Assembly (NCBI GenBank): GCA_012841015.1 | Contig: DUVN01000001.1 | Coordinates: forward strand, 1 to 55,720 | Length of the DNA: 55,720 nt | From: Clostridiaceae bacterium | GTDB taxonomy: Bacteria; Bacillota; Clostridia; Saccharofermentanales; DTU023 | Direction of reading: 5' to 3' | Shown: positions 16,998 to 26,368 of the stretch, in pieces | Layout: each line of letters starts with the position of its first letter | Position numbering within the stretch: position 1 is the stretch's first letter | Translations under genes and position numbers: made by a program | The notes under the pieces: model-generated | Seen by the model: the letters and a program-made list of their open reading frames with translations, nothing else | Databases searched by the model: none | What the model was told of the DNA's origin: nothing

Positions 16998-17372
16998 ATG
17001 GGAGTGAAAATAATACAATTCTTACATTCGTCGGCAGATGACGGAGATTTCGGATGTTGTGAGCCTTCGTGCTATGAAGGGGACGGTGAATTTTTTGACG
17101 AAGACGATTTTGTCGTGTTGACCGATACTGAAACGGGTGAAGAGTACCCCTTTATATTGGTTGAAAACTTTGAATTTGAGGGTGAAGACTATTGCGTTTT
17201 AATTGATCCAGATGATCTTGAAGAAGAGGAAGTTAGCCTATTTTTCATGAAACTTGTCGAATCGGAAGACGGTGAAGAAGTGCTGACTGGTCTCGACGAG
17301 GATGAAGACGAACGCGTTTTTGCCGCGTACGAAAAATATATGGACGAGCGTGATGAGGCGGAATTCGAATAA
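16998..17372 (+). CDS. DUF1292 family acidic protein (first copy)
   Basis: 124 residues, strongly acidic. The DUF1292 core is DDFVVLTDTETGEEYPFILV then FEFEGEDYCVLIDPDDLEEEE and a final FAAYEKYMDE helix. The N-terminal part has a Cys cluster (GCCEPSCYEGDGE) that is uncommon in the family. In Bacillus the equivalent is yrzB behind yrrK (ruvX). The biochemical role is unknown. The annotated start (ATG at 16998) follows GGGAGG; a GTG three codons later is an alternative. Confidence 0.85.
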   Translation: MGVKIIQFLHSSADDGDFGCCEPSCYEGDGEFFDEDDFVVLTDTETGEEYPFILVENFEFEGEDYCVLIDPDDLEEEEVSLFFMKLVESEDGEEVLTGLDEDEDERVFAAYEKYMDERDEAEFE

Positions 17373-17706
17373 GTCTGAACGCTTTCGTAAAGGTCATGCG
17401 TCTGAGAGCGCGTCTCGTCATCGCACGGATGACCAAGTTCTTGCGATTCTTGTAGACGAACGCAATGGTCGCGAGTACTACGTCTCAATGATCGACGTTT
17501 TTACTCTTGACGGCACGACTTATACAGTTATGTACAATTATGAGCCTGATGACGGTACGAGGGCAGACCCCGAGATCGTCATCATGCGCTCATGGCGCGA
17601 TGACAGCGGCGAACAGGCATTTTCTTCGATCAAAAGCAAGAAAGAGCTTGACAGAGCTTTTGACTTCTTCTTTGAGCGTTACACCGATTCAATTATTCGT
17701 TCATAA
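17353..17706 (+). CDS. DUF1292 family protein (second copy)
   Basis: 117 residues. A basic N terminus (MRRNSNKSERFRKGH) precedes a DUF1292 core: DQVLAILVDERNGREYYVSM, then FTLDGTTYTVMYNYEPDDGT and a C-terminal helix. The ATG at 17353 lies 20 bp inside the end of the first copy, so translation is probably coupled; a longer frame from 17302 would overlap more without conservation. Two adjacent DUF1292 proteins of opposite charge (acidic first, basic-headed second) suggest a pair that may interact; that is inference. Confidence 0.75.
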   Translation: MRRNSNKSERFRKGHASESASRHRTDDQVLAILVDERNGREYYVSMIDVFTLDGTTYTVMYNYEPDDGTRADPEIVIMRSWRDDSGEQAFSSIKSKKELDRAFDFFFERYTDSIIRS

Positions 17707-17741
17707 GCCGTTCCTGCACCAGGCTTGCTTGAGGGGAAAAT

Positions 17742-18710
17742 ATGCATAGGACAGAAATGAACGATCGGCATGACGAACACGTAAATCAAGAGCTTCTTTC
17801 GCCGGAAGTCCGCCCACATAAACGGAAATGGCGAGTTAGAGCGCGGACGTTTATCGTCCCGCTCCTTTTTATGCTTCTCCATTTTGCCGTGATGAACCTA
17901 ACGATGTTCGCGCGTATCGCCATTTATTTTATGACTGTTGATCCTGCAACAGCCATCATGTTACAGGGAAAGATGACGGATCCTGCATTTTACGTGCAGT
18001 TCATGATCGAGATCAATGCGCAGACATACTCTTCGCTCTTCGCGATGCTTATACTCATCCCCTTATATCTTCTCTATGCCCACTGGCAGAAAAAAAGGGG
18101 CATTCAGGTACTTGATCGGGCACGTCTTTCACCAGCGCACATCATCAGCGCTCTCGTGATTACTGTTGGAGCAATCGGGCTCACTCAGCTGTGGATGGTG
18201 TTTTTGTCGCAGCTCGATCCGACTTCTGCAATCGGAACCAAGTTTCAGGAATATACAGAACTGATGAAATACTTCGAACCTTCAGGAGGATGGGTTCTAG
18301 TGCTCGAGATCATGACAACAGTGATTCTTGTACCGATTGGTGAAGAGCTGCTTTTTCGCGGGATTATACAAGACGAGCTGCGGCGAGCGTTTCCACCAGG
18401 ATTCGCGATTGTTGCGACATCTCTACTTTTTGCCATTTTTCACGGCAATGTTATCCAAGCATCGTACGTGTTGTTTGTAGGGCTTGCGCTTTCCATTGTC
18501 TATTACCTAACGGGTAATATCTACGTACCAATTGGAATGCATATCGTTTTTAACTTAATCGGGTCAGGTGTTTTTTCGCGGCTGCTCGGACTATCACAGC
18601 GCGGTGAGACTGTGCTTATGTACGTCTTATTTGCTTCGATTCCCCTGATGGTTGCAGGATTTGTCCGGCTATACCGTCTACACGCAAAGCGACTGCTCAA
18701 AGGGGGATAA
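17742..18710 (+). CDS. CPBP family intramembrane glutamic endopeptidase
   Basis: 322 residues, about eight membrane helices after a 35-residue charged N terminus. The three motifs of the CPBP (CAAX protease/Abi) family are intact: GEELLFRGIIQDEL (EExxxR), FAIFHGN (FxxxH) and GMHIVFNLIG (HxxxN/D). Bacterial members process lipid-modified or secreted peptides or provide bacteriocin self-immunity; the substrate is unknown. GAGGGG precedes the ATG. The stop shares one base with the start of the next gene, so the two are probably made together. Confidence 0.88.
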   Translation: MHRTEMNDRHDEHVNQELLSPEVRPHKRKWRVRARTFIVPLLFMLLHFAVMNLTMFARIAIYFMTVDPATAIMLQGKMTDPAFYVQFMIEINAQTYSSLFAMLILIPLYLLYAHWQKKRGIQVLDRARLSPAHIISALVITVGAIGLTQLWMVFLSQLDPTSAIGTKFQEYTELMKYFEPSGGWVLVLEIMTTVILVPIGEELLFRGIIQDELRRAFPPGFAIVATSLLFAIFHGNVIQASYVLFVGLALSIVYYLTGNIYVPIGMHIVFNLIGSGVFSRLLGLSQRGETVLMYVLFASIPLMVAGFVRLYRLHAKRLLKGG

Positions 18711-21700
18711 TGCAAATGAAGCGAGGCAAGCGATTTATCCCCTCAAGTCTAAGGAGGCGCACACTTGTTGTCACCATGTTCTCGCTGCTTGTTGTTATTT
18801 CCCTAGCGCTGACGATCGTCTGGCAGGCAACGGGACGGGGGACGAGGCGAGCCTCGACAGTCGTCCACTTGAGCGAAGCGTCTACCGGTCGCCAACCGGT
18901 CAATGGAGTAGGGTGTAATCTGACTGGTCTGCCGTCGACGAATCTTGTCAGCAATGGATCGTTTAGTTCAGAGTACATCCATGCGCATTATTTTGCGAGC
19001 GGTGGGTCGTCTGGAGAATTCAATTTCAAAGTTTCTGAGACACTCGATAATGTTCCGCAGGCAGACGGATACTTCACAGGAGCTTCGTTTACATTGTTTC
19101 GTGAATCTCAAAACGAAATGGAAAAATTGGAAAGCGGAATAATCACGGGGTATGAAGCAGGACAAGTTTCTGGTACTAGAGTAGTCGAGCCTTTAACACC
19201 GCTGCCAGAGGGTGTGAAATGGAATGCTTTTGCTGAAATGAATGAGCTCGCCATCGCCTGTGGTACTGAAGGGTCAATCCTGAGAATGCCGCGTGATGGC
19301 ATGCCGGAACACCGCAACATTGGGTTCTATGTTGATCTCGTCGCGATGGCGGCAGGTCCGAGAGGCTTTTTAGCGGGTGATTCGACGGGCCGTTTCTATA
19401 CATCTTCTGACGGGATCGTATGGCAATTGATGCCCGTCCATGCGACGGCGGCTGTCCGAACGATCGAATACATCGCATTGCCTGACTTCGAGAATGGCTT
19501 TTTCCTCGCGTCTGCGGCAGCAGGTGAGGTGTATTTTGGACACTTGACGGGGCTCGAACCGCTCAAAGAGATTACCGACAATACGATCACGCGTTTTGTG
19601 ACAACAGATGACGGTGTTGTGTTTGCTTTGGGGTTGGAGGGACAGGTCATCTCTTCGGCAAATGGTGTAAATTGGGAGCTCGAAGAGGCGCTTTCGAGTG
19701 ACGGCGGATGGCTTGACGGAGACGCAGCAGGTGGCATTGCCTTTTTTGTTGGCACCGGAGGGCAGATGGCTGTCCGCCATGACAAAGGATCTGTGACGAG
19801 GGTTGATGCAAACAATCTGGGCAGTGCTCTCACAGGGATGTCCTACGAAAAAGGCCGTAACAGTCGATGGCCAGACCTTACAGATGTCGTTGTCCTAGCG
19901 ACAAACCGAATCGTAGTCAGGACAGGGGCGGGCACGTTACTTTACACGGAAGATCAGGGACAAATATGGGAACAGGAAGGTCCTTTCTACGGTGAAAAGG
20001 TAGCGAAGATCGAGAGTATGCGTTCAGGCGATATCTTTGTTGTAGACAATGATGCTGAAGTAACGCGGGCTGAGCTGACGGTAAAGTTTTCCTTTGAGCC
20101 ACAACTGGTAGGCAATAGCATTGAGCCGGGTGACCTTATCGTCCTGAGCTTACCTATCGCGCGTGAACTCGATACGACAAAGCTTGCTGAACCATATCGA
20201 CAAGATTCTCTTGCCGTTGGTGAATGGGCAATTTCTGGGGGCGCTTCGTTCATGATTGGAGAGGATGCTGACGCAGGAAAGATGGGACTAGATTCTGGCG
20301 GCTCCGCTGCGTTATCGTTTCATCCCTTAGATGATGTCGATCTAGATACTGGTGACGAGACTTATCTCGCTGTAAGAGATTATCTTTTTTCTGTTGCGCG
20401 TGGAACAGTAGAATTGAAGGCTGTGAATAACGTCAATCGACCGTATCTGGATGCGAGAATGACGCAAAAAATCGACCTATCTCGTCTGGTCTGGGACGAA
20501 TCAAATCCCTTTTTTCAACTTGAATTTGATGCTTACACATCGGGGGATATCAAAGGTCAAATTGAGGTTTGGTTCTCTGGGCCGTACACGAATACAGGAG
20601 AATCTGTTTCAGTTTCACGAGATTCATGGGAACACAGACGACTTACGTTTGCATTCCCGAGCGGATTAAAACCTGAAGATGAATTGTGGATTAACATCGG
20701 TTTTTCAGGTTCCGGGACGCTTCATATCGACAATCTTTGGTTTGGACGTAACGATGATGCCCCCCAAGCGCTCTCATCGTTAGTGACGAGCGAAGAAGAA
20801 ATACCCTATCTCCCTGTCGATGTTGTCAGGCTCGACTGTGTACCGATCGGGCGATCAAAATTTGCTTCGGAAACGTGGGCATTGCCCGAGGGAAGGGCTG
20901 CTGGAAGGACGACTGCCACGATGACGCATAACTTAGGCACTGCGCTTCAGTACACAGAACGCCTCAATGCTTTACCGTGGTTGGTGATCGATCTTCGCGT
21001 GACTTCACAGGAACTTAGCAATCTGATGGCGTATCTTGCGGGATCGCCTCTGTCGGCATACGGGAAATTGCGCTCGCGCGATGGAGCGATCGGTCGCTGG
21101 AGCGACGTTTTCGATGTGATTTATCTCGAAATCACTGATGTGGATGATGTCCTGTCGAACGATACTTCACGTGCCAACTATGTGCATTGGATTATGGATC
21201 AGATTATGACTGCACCGGATTACCCTGATGTGCAGAATAAAATATTCCTTATCGACGGGATGAAATATGACGACGGCAAAATCCATACGTTGGCTGACTA
21301 TCATGCCGGTGACTTGTTAATCGATGGTCCTATCAAGGAGGCGGCTGATGTCGATGCAAATATTGCGCGCTGGGTGAATTCAATCCCGCGCCGAATCATG
21401 ATCGGTGATAGGTATATGCCTGAGTTGCTCCGTTCCATCGATATAACGCGCTTAGGTGGCACTGTGCACCTTATTGACGTTGCGTTACCTCTCATTGCCG
21501 ATCTCGGCGATAATTCGACGATTGCTTTAGTCGATATCGACCTCGCTGACGCTCAGTTTCTGTCAGGAGATCATGCCGCTGTAAGTGCTCTCAGCGTTTG
21601 CCGTGGTTTAACAGGTAAATTGTTATTGGAAAAGCCCGAGGAATTGCTTTTGGATCGCGAATCAAGTGAGAAAGACTCGTTGAAGTTACCGAACGAGGAT

Positions 21701-21943
21701 CGAGCTCCAATCCTTTATTTCTATACGTTTCGATCGCGGGAAGGCATTACAGCCATTGCGGTTAATATCGATACAGTTCCCCAGATCGTGGCAATCCAAG
21801 GGTTCGATGAAAAAGACGCATCCTTTGAGCTTTACGACTATCGTGGTGTGATGGTCGGTGAGGGAGTCGAGCATCCTGATCGTGAGAGTTTTACATTGCT
21901 TCCCGGCGGGATTTTAGTACTTAGACAGGAAGATAATCACTGA
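18710..21943 (+). CDS. Giant membrane-anchored surface protein: beta-propeller, carbohydrate-binding-like and GH51-like domains
   Basis: 1077 residues. A basic N terminus and one membrane helix (VVTMFSLLVVISLALTIVW, about 20-40) anchor it outside. Residues about 165-480 form a sialidase/Ycf48-like propeller, with Asp-box-type turns SSDGIVWQL, SANGVNWEL and TEDQGQIWEQ. Residues about 500-700 are beta-sandwich with GTLHIDNLWFG, as in CBM4/9-type carbohydrate modules. Residues about 730-950 resemble part of a GH51-type arabinofuranosidase barrel (TERLNALPWLVIDLRV, LMAYLAGSPLSAYGKLRSRD, DVIYLEITD). Where active enzymes read a GNE with catalytic Glu, this one reads ITD. So it may be a binding rather than cleaving protein. 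It overlaps the CPBP gene by one base. The domain calls are from pattern memory, not a search. Confidence 0.65.
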   Translation: MQMKRGKRFIPSSLRRRTLVVTMFSLLVVISLALTIVWQATGRGTRRASTVVHLSEASTGRQPVNGVGCNLTGLPSTNLVSNGSFSSEYIHAHYFASGGSSGEFNFKVSETLDNVPQADGYFTGASFTLFRESQNEMEKLESGIITGYEAGQVSGTRVVEPLTPLPEGVKWNAFAEMNELAIACGTEGSILRMPRDGMPEHRNIGFYVDLVAMAAGPRGFLAGDSTGRFYTSSDGIVWQLMPVHATAAVRTIEYIALPDFENGFFLASAAAGEVYFGHLTGLEPLKEITDNTITRFVTTDDGVVFALGLEGQVISSANGVNWELEEALSSDGGWLDGDAAGGIAFFVGTGGQMAVRHDKGSVTRVDANNLGSALTGMSYEKGRNSRWPDLTDVVVLATNRIVVRTGAGTLLYTEDQGQIWEQEGPFYGEKVAKIESMRSGDIFVVDNDAEVTRAELTVKFSFEPQLVGNSIEPGDLIVLSLPIARELDTTKLAEPYRQDSLAVGEWAISGGASFMIGEDADAGKMGLDSGGSAALSFHPLDDVDLDTGDETYLAVRDYLFSVARGTVELKAVNNVNRPYLDARMTQKIDLSRLVWDESNPFFQLEFDAYTSGDIKGQIEVWFSGPYTNTGESVSVSRDSWEHRRLTFAFPSGLKPEDELWINIGFSGSGTLHIDNLWFGRNDDAPQALSSLVTSEEEIPYLPVDVVRLDCVPIGRSKFASETWALPEGRAAGRTTATMTHNLGTALQYTERLNALPWLVIDLRVTSQELSNLMAYLAGSPLSAYGKLRSRDGAIGRWSDVFDVIYLEITDVDDVLSNDTSRANYVHWIMDQIMTAPDYPDVQNKIFLIDGMKYDDGKIHTLADYHAGDLLIDGPIKEAADVDANIARWVNSIPRRIMIGDRYMPELLRSIDITRLGGTVHLIDVALPLIADLGDNSTIALVDIDLADAQFLSGDHAAVSALSVCRGLTGKLLLEKPEELLLDRESSEKDSLKLPNEDRAPILYFYTFRSREGITAIAVNIDTVPQIVAIQGFDEKDASFELYDYRGVMVGEGVEHPDRESFTLLPGGILVLRQEDNH

Positions 21944-22066
21944 AGTAAACGGCACTGACTTAATAAAATCAAGGTTGTCGTTTCTAGTACCGGTTTCGGG
22001 TGGTGAAAATTGTGTCCGCTGTGAAGAAGATTAGGACATCAGAATGAACATAGAGGTGATGCACGG

Positions 22067-22990
22067 ATGGGTTGGCTCGATGTCATCAAAAGTATCGTTT
22101 ATGGAATAGTAGAGGGTGTGACAGAGTGGCTCCCGATCAGCAGTACGGGGCACCTGATCTTACTGGAAAGACTGCTGCCTTTTAAAGCTGGAAAAACACC
22201 TGCATCGAACGACAAGTTTTTCTCGTTTTTCCTAATCGTCATCCAGTTAGGGGCTATTCTTGCTGTTGTGGTGACGTTTTGGAGGGAATTATGGCCATTT
22301 CCACGGAAACGACTGGCTGTGCCGGCGATGCGTCACGATGATCTTGTTCCGTTCCATGTAGGGAAGATCCCTTTTGTTGTCGATAAACGTATCTTGCGCC
22401 TCTGGTGGACTATCCTGATTGCTTGTGTTCCTGCTGCCATTGTTGGTCTTCTTTTTGATGAACAGATCGAAGCGCTCTTTTACAATCCATGGACTGTCGC
22501 CATTATGCTGATTGTGGTCGGTATCGCTTTCTATTTTGTCGAGTACCGACTTAGGATGAAGGGAAAGGCTCCTAAGATTGTCCGTATCGATCAAATCGAC
22601 TGGCGTGCCGCTCTCATCATTGGGATATTTCAAGTTGTGGCTGCCGTCTTTCCCGGGACGTCAAGGTCGGGAGCAACGATCCTTGGTGGGCTCATCATCG
22701 GTATGAGTCGTCCACTCGCAGCGACCTTTACTTTCTATCTTGCCGTTCCTGTGATGTTCGGGGCGAGTTTACTGAAGCTTCTAAAAATTGGACTTGATTA
22801 CAACACGATTCAATGGCTATCAATCTTCGTCGGCATGGGAGTCGCCTATCTAGTGTCGATCTTGATCATCCGTTTCTTGCTCAACTACATCCGCAAGCGC
22901 GATTTCCGTGTTTTCGCCTACTACCGTGTGGCGTTAGGATGTGTTGTAATAATCGCGGTTCTCGCGGGATTCTTTAGGACGACTGTTTAA
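22067..22990 (+). CDS. uppP: Undecaprenyl-diphosphatase UppP (BacA)
   Basis: 307 residues. Both signature motifs are intact: EGVTEWLPISSTGHL near the N terminus and FPGTSRSGATILGG about residue 200. Eight or so membrane helices. It recycles undecaprenyl pyrophosphate to the monophosphate for peptidoglycan and teichoic acid synthesis and confers bacitracin tolerance. It is somewhat longer than the usual 265-280 residues because of a polar insert after the third helix (about residues 85-105). GAGGTG precedes the ATG. Confidence 0.96.
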   Translation: MGWLDVIKSIVYGIVEGVTEWLPISSTGHLILLERLLPFKAGKTPASNDKFFSFFLIVIQLGAILAVVVTFWRELWPFPRKRLAVPAMRHDDLVPFHVGKIPFVVDKRILRLWWTILIACVPAAIVGLLFDEQIEALFYNPWTVAIMLIVVGIAFYFVEYRLRMKGKAPKIVRIDQIDWRAALIIGIFQVVAAVFPGTSRSGATILGGLIIGMSRPLAATFTFYLAVPVMFGASLLKLLKIGLDYNTIQWLSIFVGMGVAYLVSILIIRFLLNYIRKRDFRVFAYYRVALGCVVIIAVLAGFFRTTV

Positions 22991-23011
22991 CATGAATTAA
23001 GAGGTAATGAC

Positions 23012-24103
23012 ATGAGAACATTCTCTCGAGAAGACTTCTTTGAAGCCATGCAATCGATCGCCTCGCCGAATCGCGAAGGTGAGCGACGAGCGAAATTCCG
23101 CTGGAACTCACTTTGCAAGCCTATCGGTTCTTTTGGTGTGTTGGAGACGATCATTGTAAGATTGGCGGGGTTGTCTCCAGGTGATGAGCTTTTATTGAGA
23201 CCGCGTGTCGTTTTTGTCTTCGCCGCGGATAACGGTATCGTCAAAGAGGGTGTTTCACAAGCCGGTCAAGAAGTGACCGCCCAAGTTGTGCGCAACATCG
23301 CTGATGGGCGCGCCACCATCAATATATTGGGGCGGGAGACTGGCTGTGTCGTTGTCCCTGTCAATCTCGGTGTCGCCGAGCTCGAGCCAGACTATCCCGG
23401 TGTCGTCCACACACCAGTCATGCCCAAAGGGACAAACAACTTTGCGATAGAAGACGCCATGAGTGAAGAGGAGATGATGATCGCCTTGCGTGTTGGCATG
23501 GAGTTGGCGCTCAAGGCGTCGTCAGAAGGTTTCAAGATTTTGGTTGCAGGTGAAATGGGAATTGGCAATACTTCGACTGCCACGGCGATGCTCGCTGGAC
23601 TCACAGGGCGCTCTGCCTCTGACTTAACGGGACGAGGTGCGGGGTTATCGGATGAAGGTCTCCAACGGAAAATACAAGTATTGACGGATGCTCTTGCGGC
23701 GCGCGAGGTCGATCGATACAACGCCTTTGATGTGCTCAGGAAAGTCGGCGGTCTCGATATTGCTGCGATGGTCGGTTTCTATGCGGGGGCAGCTATGACG
23801 GGAACTCCTGTTATCCTCGATGGATTGATCTCACTTGTAGCGGCACTGACACTCGTTCGGCTTGTTCAGGAAGCTCGCGCTGTCATGTTCGCATCGTATC
23901 TGTCGGCGGAAAAGGGTGGTGAGATTGCCCTGCGTGAACTGTGTATAAGCCCATGTCTCGGGCTGAACATGAAACATGGGGAAGGTGCAGGCGCTCTTTT
24001 GCTTTTACCGCTCATCGATTATGCTCGCGCCATTTATCTCGAATCACTGACATTCGACGAAGGATGCGTTGAGCCGTACGAAGTTTACGATCAGTCGTGG
24101 TAA
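23012..24103 (+). CDS. cobT: Nicotinate-nucleotide:dimethylbenzimidazole phosphoribosyltransferase
   Basis: 363 residues, full length. Motifs include KPIGSFGVLE, VFAADNGIVKEGVS, GEMGIGNTSTATAML, GRGAGLSDEGL and the ending NMKHGEGAGALLLLPLID, whose Glu is the general base in Salmonella CobT. It makes alpha-ribazole phosphate, the lower ligand of cobalamin. First of a four-gene set for nucleotide-loop assembly (cobT, cobU, cobS, second cobU-like). No B12 riboswitch is visible upstream. Confidence 0.96.
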   Translation: MRTFSREDFFEAMQSIASPNREGERRAKFRWNSLCKPIGSFGVLETIIVRLAGLSPGDELLLRPRVVFVFAADNGIVKEGVSQAGQEVTAQVVRNIADGRATINILGRETGCVVVPVNLGVAELEPDYPGVVHTPVMPKGTNNFAIEDAMSEEEMMIALRVGMELALKASSEGFKILVAGEMGIGNTSTATAMLAGLTGRSASDLTGRGAGLSDEGLQRKIQVLTDALAAREVDRYNAFDVLRKVGGLDIAAMVGFYAGAAMTGTPVILDGLISLVAALTLVRLVQEARAVMFASYLSAEKGGEIALRELCISPCLGLNMKHGEGAGALLLLPLIDYARAIYLESLTFDEGCVEPYEVYDQSW

Positions 24104-24702
24104 CGCTCTTTATCGGAGGTTCGCGAAGCGGCAAGTCTGAACTTGCTGAGCGATTCGCTTCGATAAAGCGAAAGAATCGCCTATTTTACGTAGCGACGCT
24201 GCGTCACAATGGTGAGGCGGAAAACCTTGAACGCGTTAAGAAACACCAAGCGATGCGAGCGGGTAGCTCGTTTGAGACGATTGAGCTCTACACGCCCGAT
24301 GAACTCAATAGCTGGGGTGATGAATTAAACCAAGATGAACGACCGGTCGTCCTCTTAGATTGTCTCGGCGTTATGCTTTCACAAGGGAAGTACGTCGAAA
24401 GCCTTGGCGGCAAGTGGATCGAGATAGATAATAAAGACATCGAGAGCACTGTGATGAGCGCATTGAAAAAGCTAGCACAGAAGACAGACGAACTGGTCAT
24501 CGTTGCTCCAGATATCTTCAGGGCGAAAGCTCCCGATCCATCGACTGATCGCTATATGCAACTTTTGGGTCGAATACTGCAATCGATTGTTAAGATTTTA
24601 GATGCGACTGTCGTTGAAGTCGTTGCGGGGGTGCCAGTCGTCTGGAGAGACCAAACAGGTGAGTTGATTTGTTTTGCAGATCAGATGAAAAGTGGGATTT
24701 AA
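24097..24702 (+). CDS. cobU: CobU-type adenosylcobinamide kinase/guanylyltransferase, first copy
   Basis: 201 residues. The P-loop is intact (IGGSRSGKSELAERF) and the region VATLRHNGEAENLERVKKHQ keeps the His that is guanylylated in CobU, plus an LDCLGVML strand. The normal C-terminal motif SNEVGxGIVP is missing: the sequence there reads IVAPDIFRAKAPDPSTDRYM. It begins with GTG inside the last codons of cobT (7-bp overlap). The second CobU-like gene at 25853 has the complementary pattern of retained motifs, so the two may divide the kinase and guanylyltransferase work. Confidence 0.8.
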   Translation: MVTLFIGGSRSGKSELAERFASIKRKNRLFYVATLRHNGEAENLERVKKHQAMRAGSSFETIELYTPDELNSWGDELNQDERPVVLLDCLGVMLSQGKYVESLGGKWIEIDNKDIESTVMSALKKLAQKTDELVIVAPDIFRAKAPDPSTDRYMQLLGRILQSIVKILDATVVEVVAGVPVVWRDQTGELICFADQMKSGI

Positions 24703-24984
24703 GAAGTTCGTTCAATTTGAATGGCAATAATCAGGACTTTGATTAGTTAGAAGAATGGCACGGGTGAATTGATCTCTTTCTCAAAGTAGATGATAGGCGG
24801 GATGTAAGATAATCGTCCTGCACGAGTGAATAGCAAGAGATTGAGCGGGCAGAAGAAGAGGTATAGATGTGTCACACTGTTCTATAGACGAAGTGACGGA
24901 AGATAGGTAGGGTGTTCCAACATGGTGGCTGGACAAAGCGAGCACTGCAGATAGCGAAAAAAGCGGGTACGGAACAAGAGTTCG
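24703..24984 (+). other. Gap between cobU and cobS, nothing recognised
   Basis: 282 bp without an open frame of interest, hairpin terminator or obvious promoter. It may be a decayed gene remnant, but I cannot align it with anything. Confidence 0.4.
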
Positions 24985-25821
24985 ATGCGTGAGAATAACC
25001 GAAAACTACGAAATCGAGAAGAGAGACACGGAGGAGCCAAGCCAAATCTGTGGAGAAGCTTCTGTCTGGCGATGTCGACTTTTACTGTCATTCCCTTTCC
25101 GCAGTACGCGTTTCATCCTGTTGACCTGTCCTGGTCTCTTGTCTTCTTCCCGTTGGCGGGATTGGTGGGGGCCGCTTTTGCGGGTGCGTCTCTCTTCCTT
25201 CTCCGTCTATTGGGAGTGGGCGTCTTTTTCCGCGCTGTCGTCGCGCTTGCTTTACTTATACTCTCATCGGGGGCGATTCACCTCGATGGTTTTGCTGATA
25301 CGTGTGATGCCCTGTTTTCAAGGCGTGATCGACGGGTACAGTTAGAGATTATGCGTGATCCTCATATCGGCGTCTATGCTGTGATTGGGACTGTTCTCTT
25401 GTTGTTAACGGCGTTAGCCGCATGGACGGAGATTTTGGCAACTGGACGGGAGTTGCTGATCGTTGCGTCTTTAGTTTATGGAGTCTTTGGGCGTTCCCTT
25501 TCAGGGCTTTACAGCGCATCACTTCCCTCCGCTAGGGGAGAGGGGATGCAGCACGCCATGCATGAGAGAGTGCCGAAAATAGCGAAAGGTACTCTCATCG
25601 TTTTTCTTGTATGTAGCGCTCTATCGGTGATTGCGATGGCACACTGGAGCGGAATGATCGCTGTAGGTTTATCACTTATTGTGTTTGTTTTGTTCAGCCG
25701 TTTTTCCATAAAAGCATTCGGAGGGGCGACGGGTGATCTCGCAGGATTTCTGCTATCAATAACGGAAGTTGCAGGATGGGCTGTCTTCGCCTTGACACAG
25801 AGGCTGCCTGCTTGGTATTAA
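24985..25821 (+). CDS. cobS: Adenosylcobinamide-GDP ribazoletransferase (cobalamin synthase)
   Basis: 278 residues, polytopic. The CobS signature is clear: FCLAMSTFTVIPFP near the start, then IHLDGFADTCDALFSRRDR followed by MRDPHIGVYAVIG; the Asp residues are thought to bind Mg2+. It joins adenosylcobinamide-GDP to alpha-ribazole(-phosphate) at the membrane. The ATG at 24985 is the first start in frame, but the N-terminal 20 charged residues are not typical, so a later start near residue 24 (LWRSF) would also be possible although no better start codon is seen. Confidence 0.93.
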   Translation: MRENNRKLRNREERHGGAKPNLWRSFCLAMSTFTVIPFPQYAFHPVDLSWSLVFFPLAGLVGAAFAGASLFLLRLLGVGVFFRAVVALALLILSSGAIHLDGFADTCDALFSRRDRRVQLEIMRDPHIGVYAVIGTVLLLLTALAAWTEILATGRELLIVASLVYGVFGRSLSGLYSASLPSARGEGMQHAMHERVPKIAKGTLIVFLVCSALSVIAMAHWSGMIAVGLSLIVFVLFSRFSIKAFGGATGDLAGFLLSITEVAGWAVFALTQRLPAWY

Positions 25822-25852
25822 ACTGTATTAGTAAAAATGAAGAGGCGGAGGT

Positions 25853-26368
25853 ATGAGAGATTTCGGGACATTTATTTTCGTAACGGGTGGTGCGTACCAA
25901 GGGAAATTAGACTACGCACTTTCTTTGTGTGTGCCGCATCCTGTTGCCGTCATTGAAGGCGACGCGATTCCTGAGACTTGGTTTTTGTCGAGTTGTGAGC
26001 CGAGTTGTTTGAGCGAACTGGTCGCAATAAGTCTAGCGTCAACAAAGGAGAAAATGGGCGAAGAAGAAGCGGATGATGTCGTCCCCTGTGCTATCATCGT
26101 CAATCACGTTGAACGGATGGCCAGGACAATAAGGACGTTGTCTATGGCGCCGGAAGAAGCATTCGAAAACCTGCTCTCTAAATTCAATCGATTAACTCGG
26201 ATCAGTCAGCTCATTCTCATCGCCGACGAGGTCGGTTCGGGTGTTGTGCCCCTCGGAAAAGAGTCGAGGCTCGATCGTGAATATGCAGGAAGAATTGCCG
26301 TTAACTGTGCATCGAAAGCGTCAAAAGTTGTGCGGGTGCTGGCAGGAATCCCGCTCATCATCAAGTAA
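25853..26368 (+). CDS. CobU-like protein, second copy with changed P-loop
   Basis: 171 residues. The C-terminal half is CobU-like: LILIADEVGSGVVPLGKESR followed by LDREYAGRIAVNCASKASKV and VLAGIPLIIK match the SNEVGxGIVP ... RxFRDxxGxxNQxxAxxAdxV motif and the end of the fold. The P-loop region reads VTGGAYQGKLDYA, with Leu where Ser or Thr should bind Mg2+, and the guanylylation-His region is absent. So it complements the first copy, which has the P-loop and His but lacks EVG. GGCGGAGG precedes the ATG. It could be a regulatory partner or a specialised kinase. Confidence 0.75.
   Translation: MRDFGTFIFVTGGAYQGKLDYALSLCVPHPVAVIEGDAIPETWFLSSCEPSCLSELVAISLASTKEKMGEEEADDVVPCAIIVNHVERMARTIRTLSMAPEEAFENLLSKFNRLTRISQLILIADEVGSGVVPLGKESRLDREYAGRIAVNCASKASKVVRVLAGIPLIIK

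Noticed and set aside
22991-23011. Cobalamin riboswitch for the cobT-cobU-cobS genes
   Set aside because: The gap before cobT is only 21 bp and no B12-box-like sequence is visible before uppP either.
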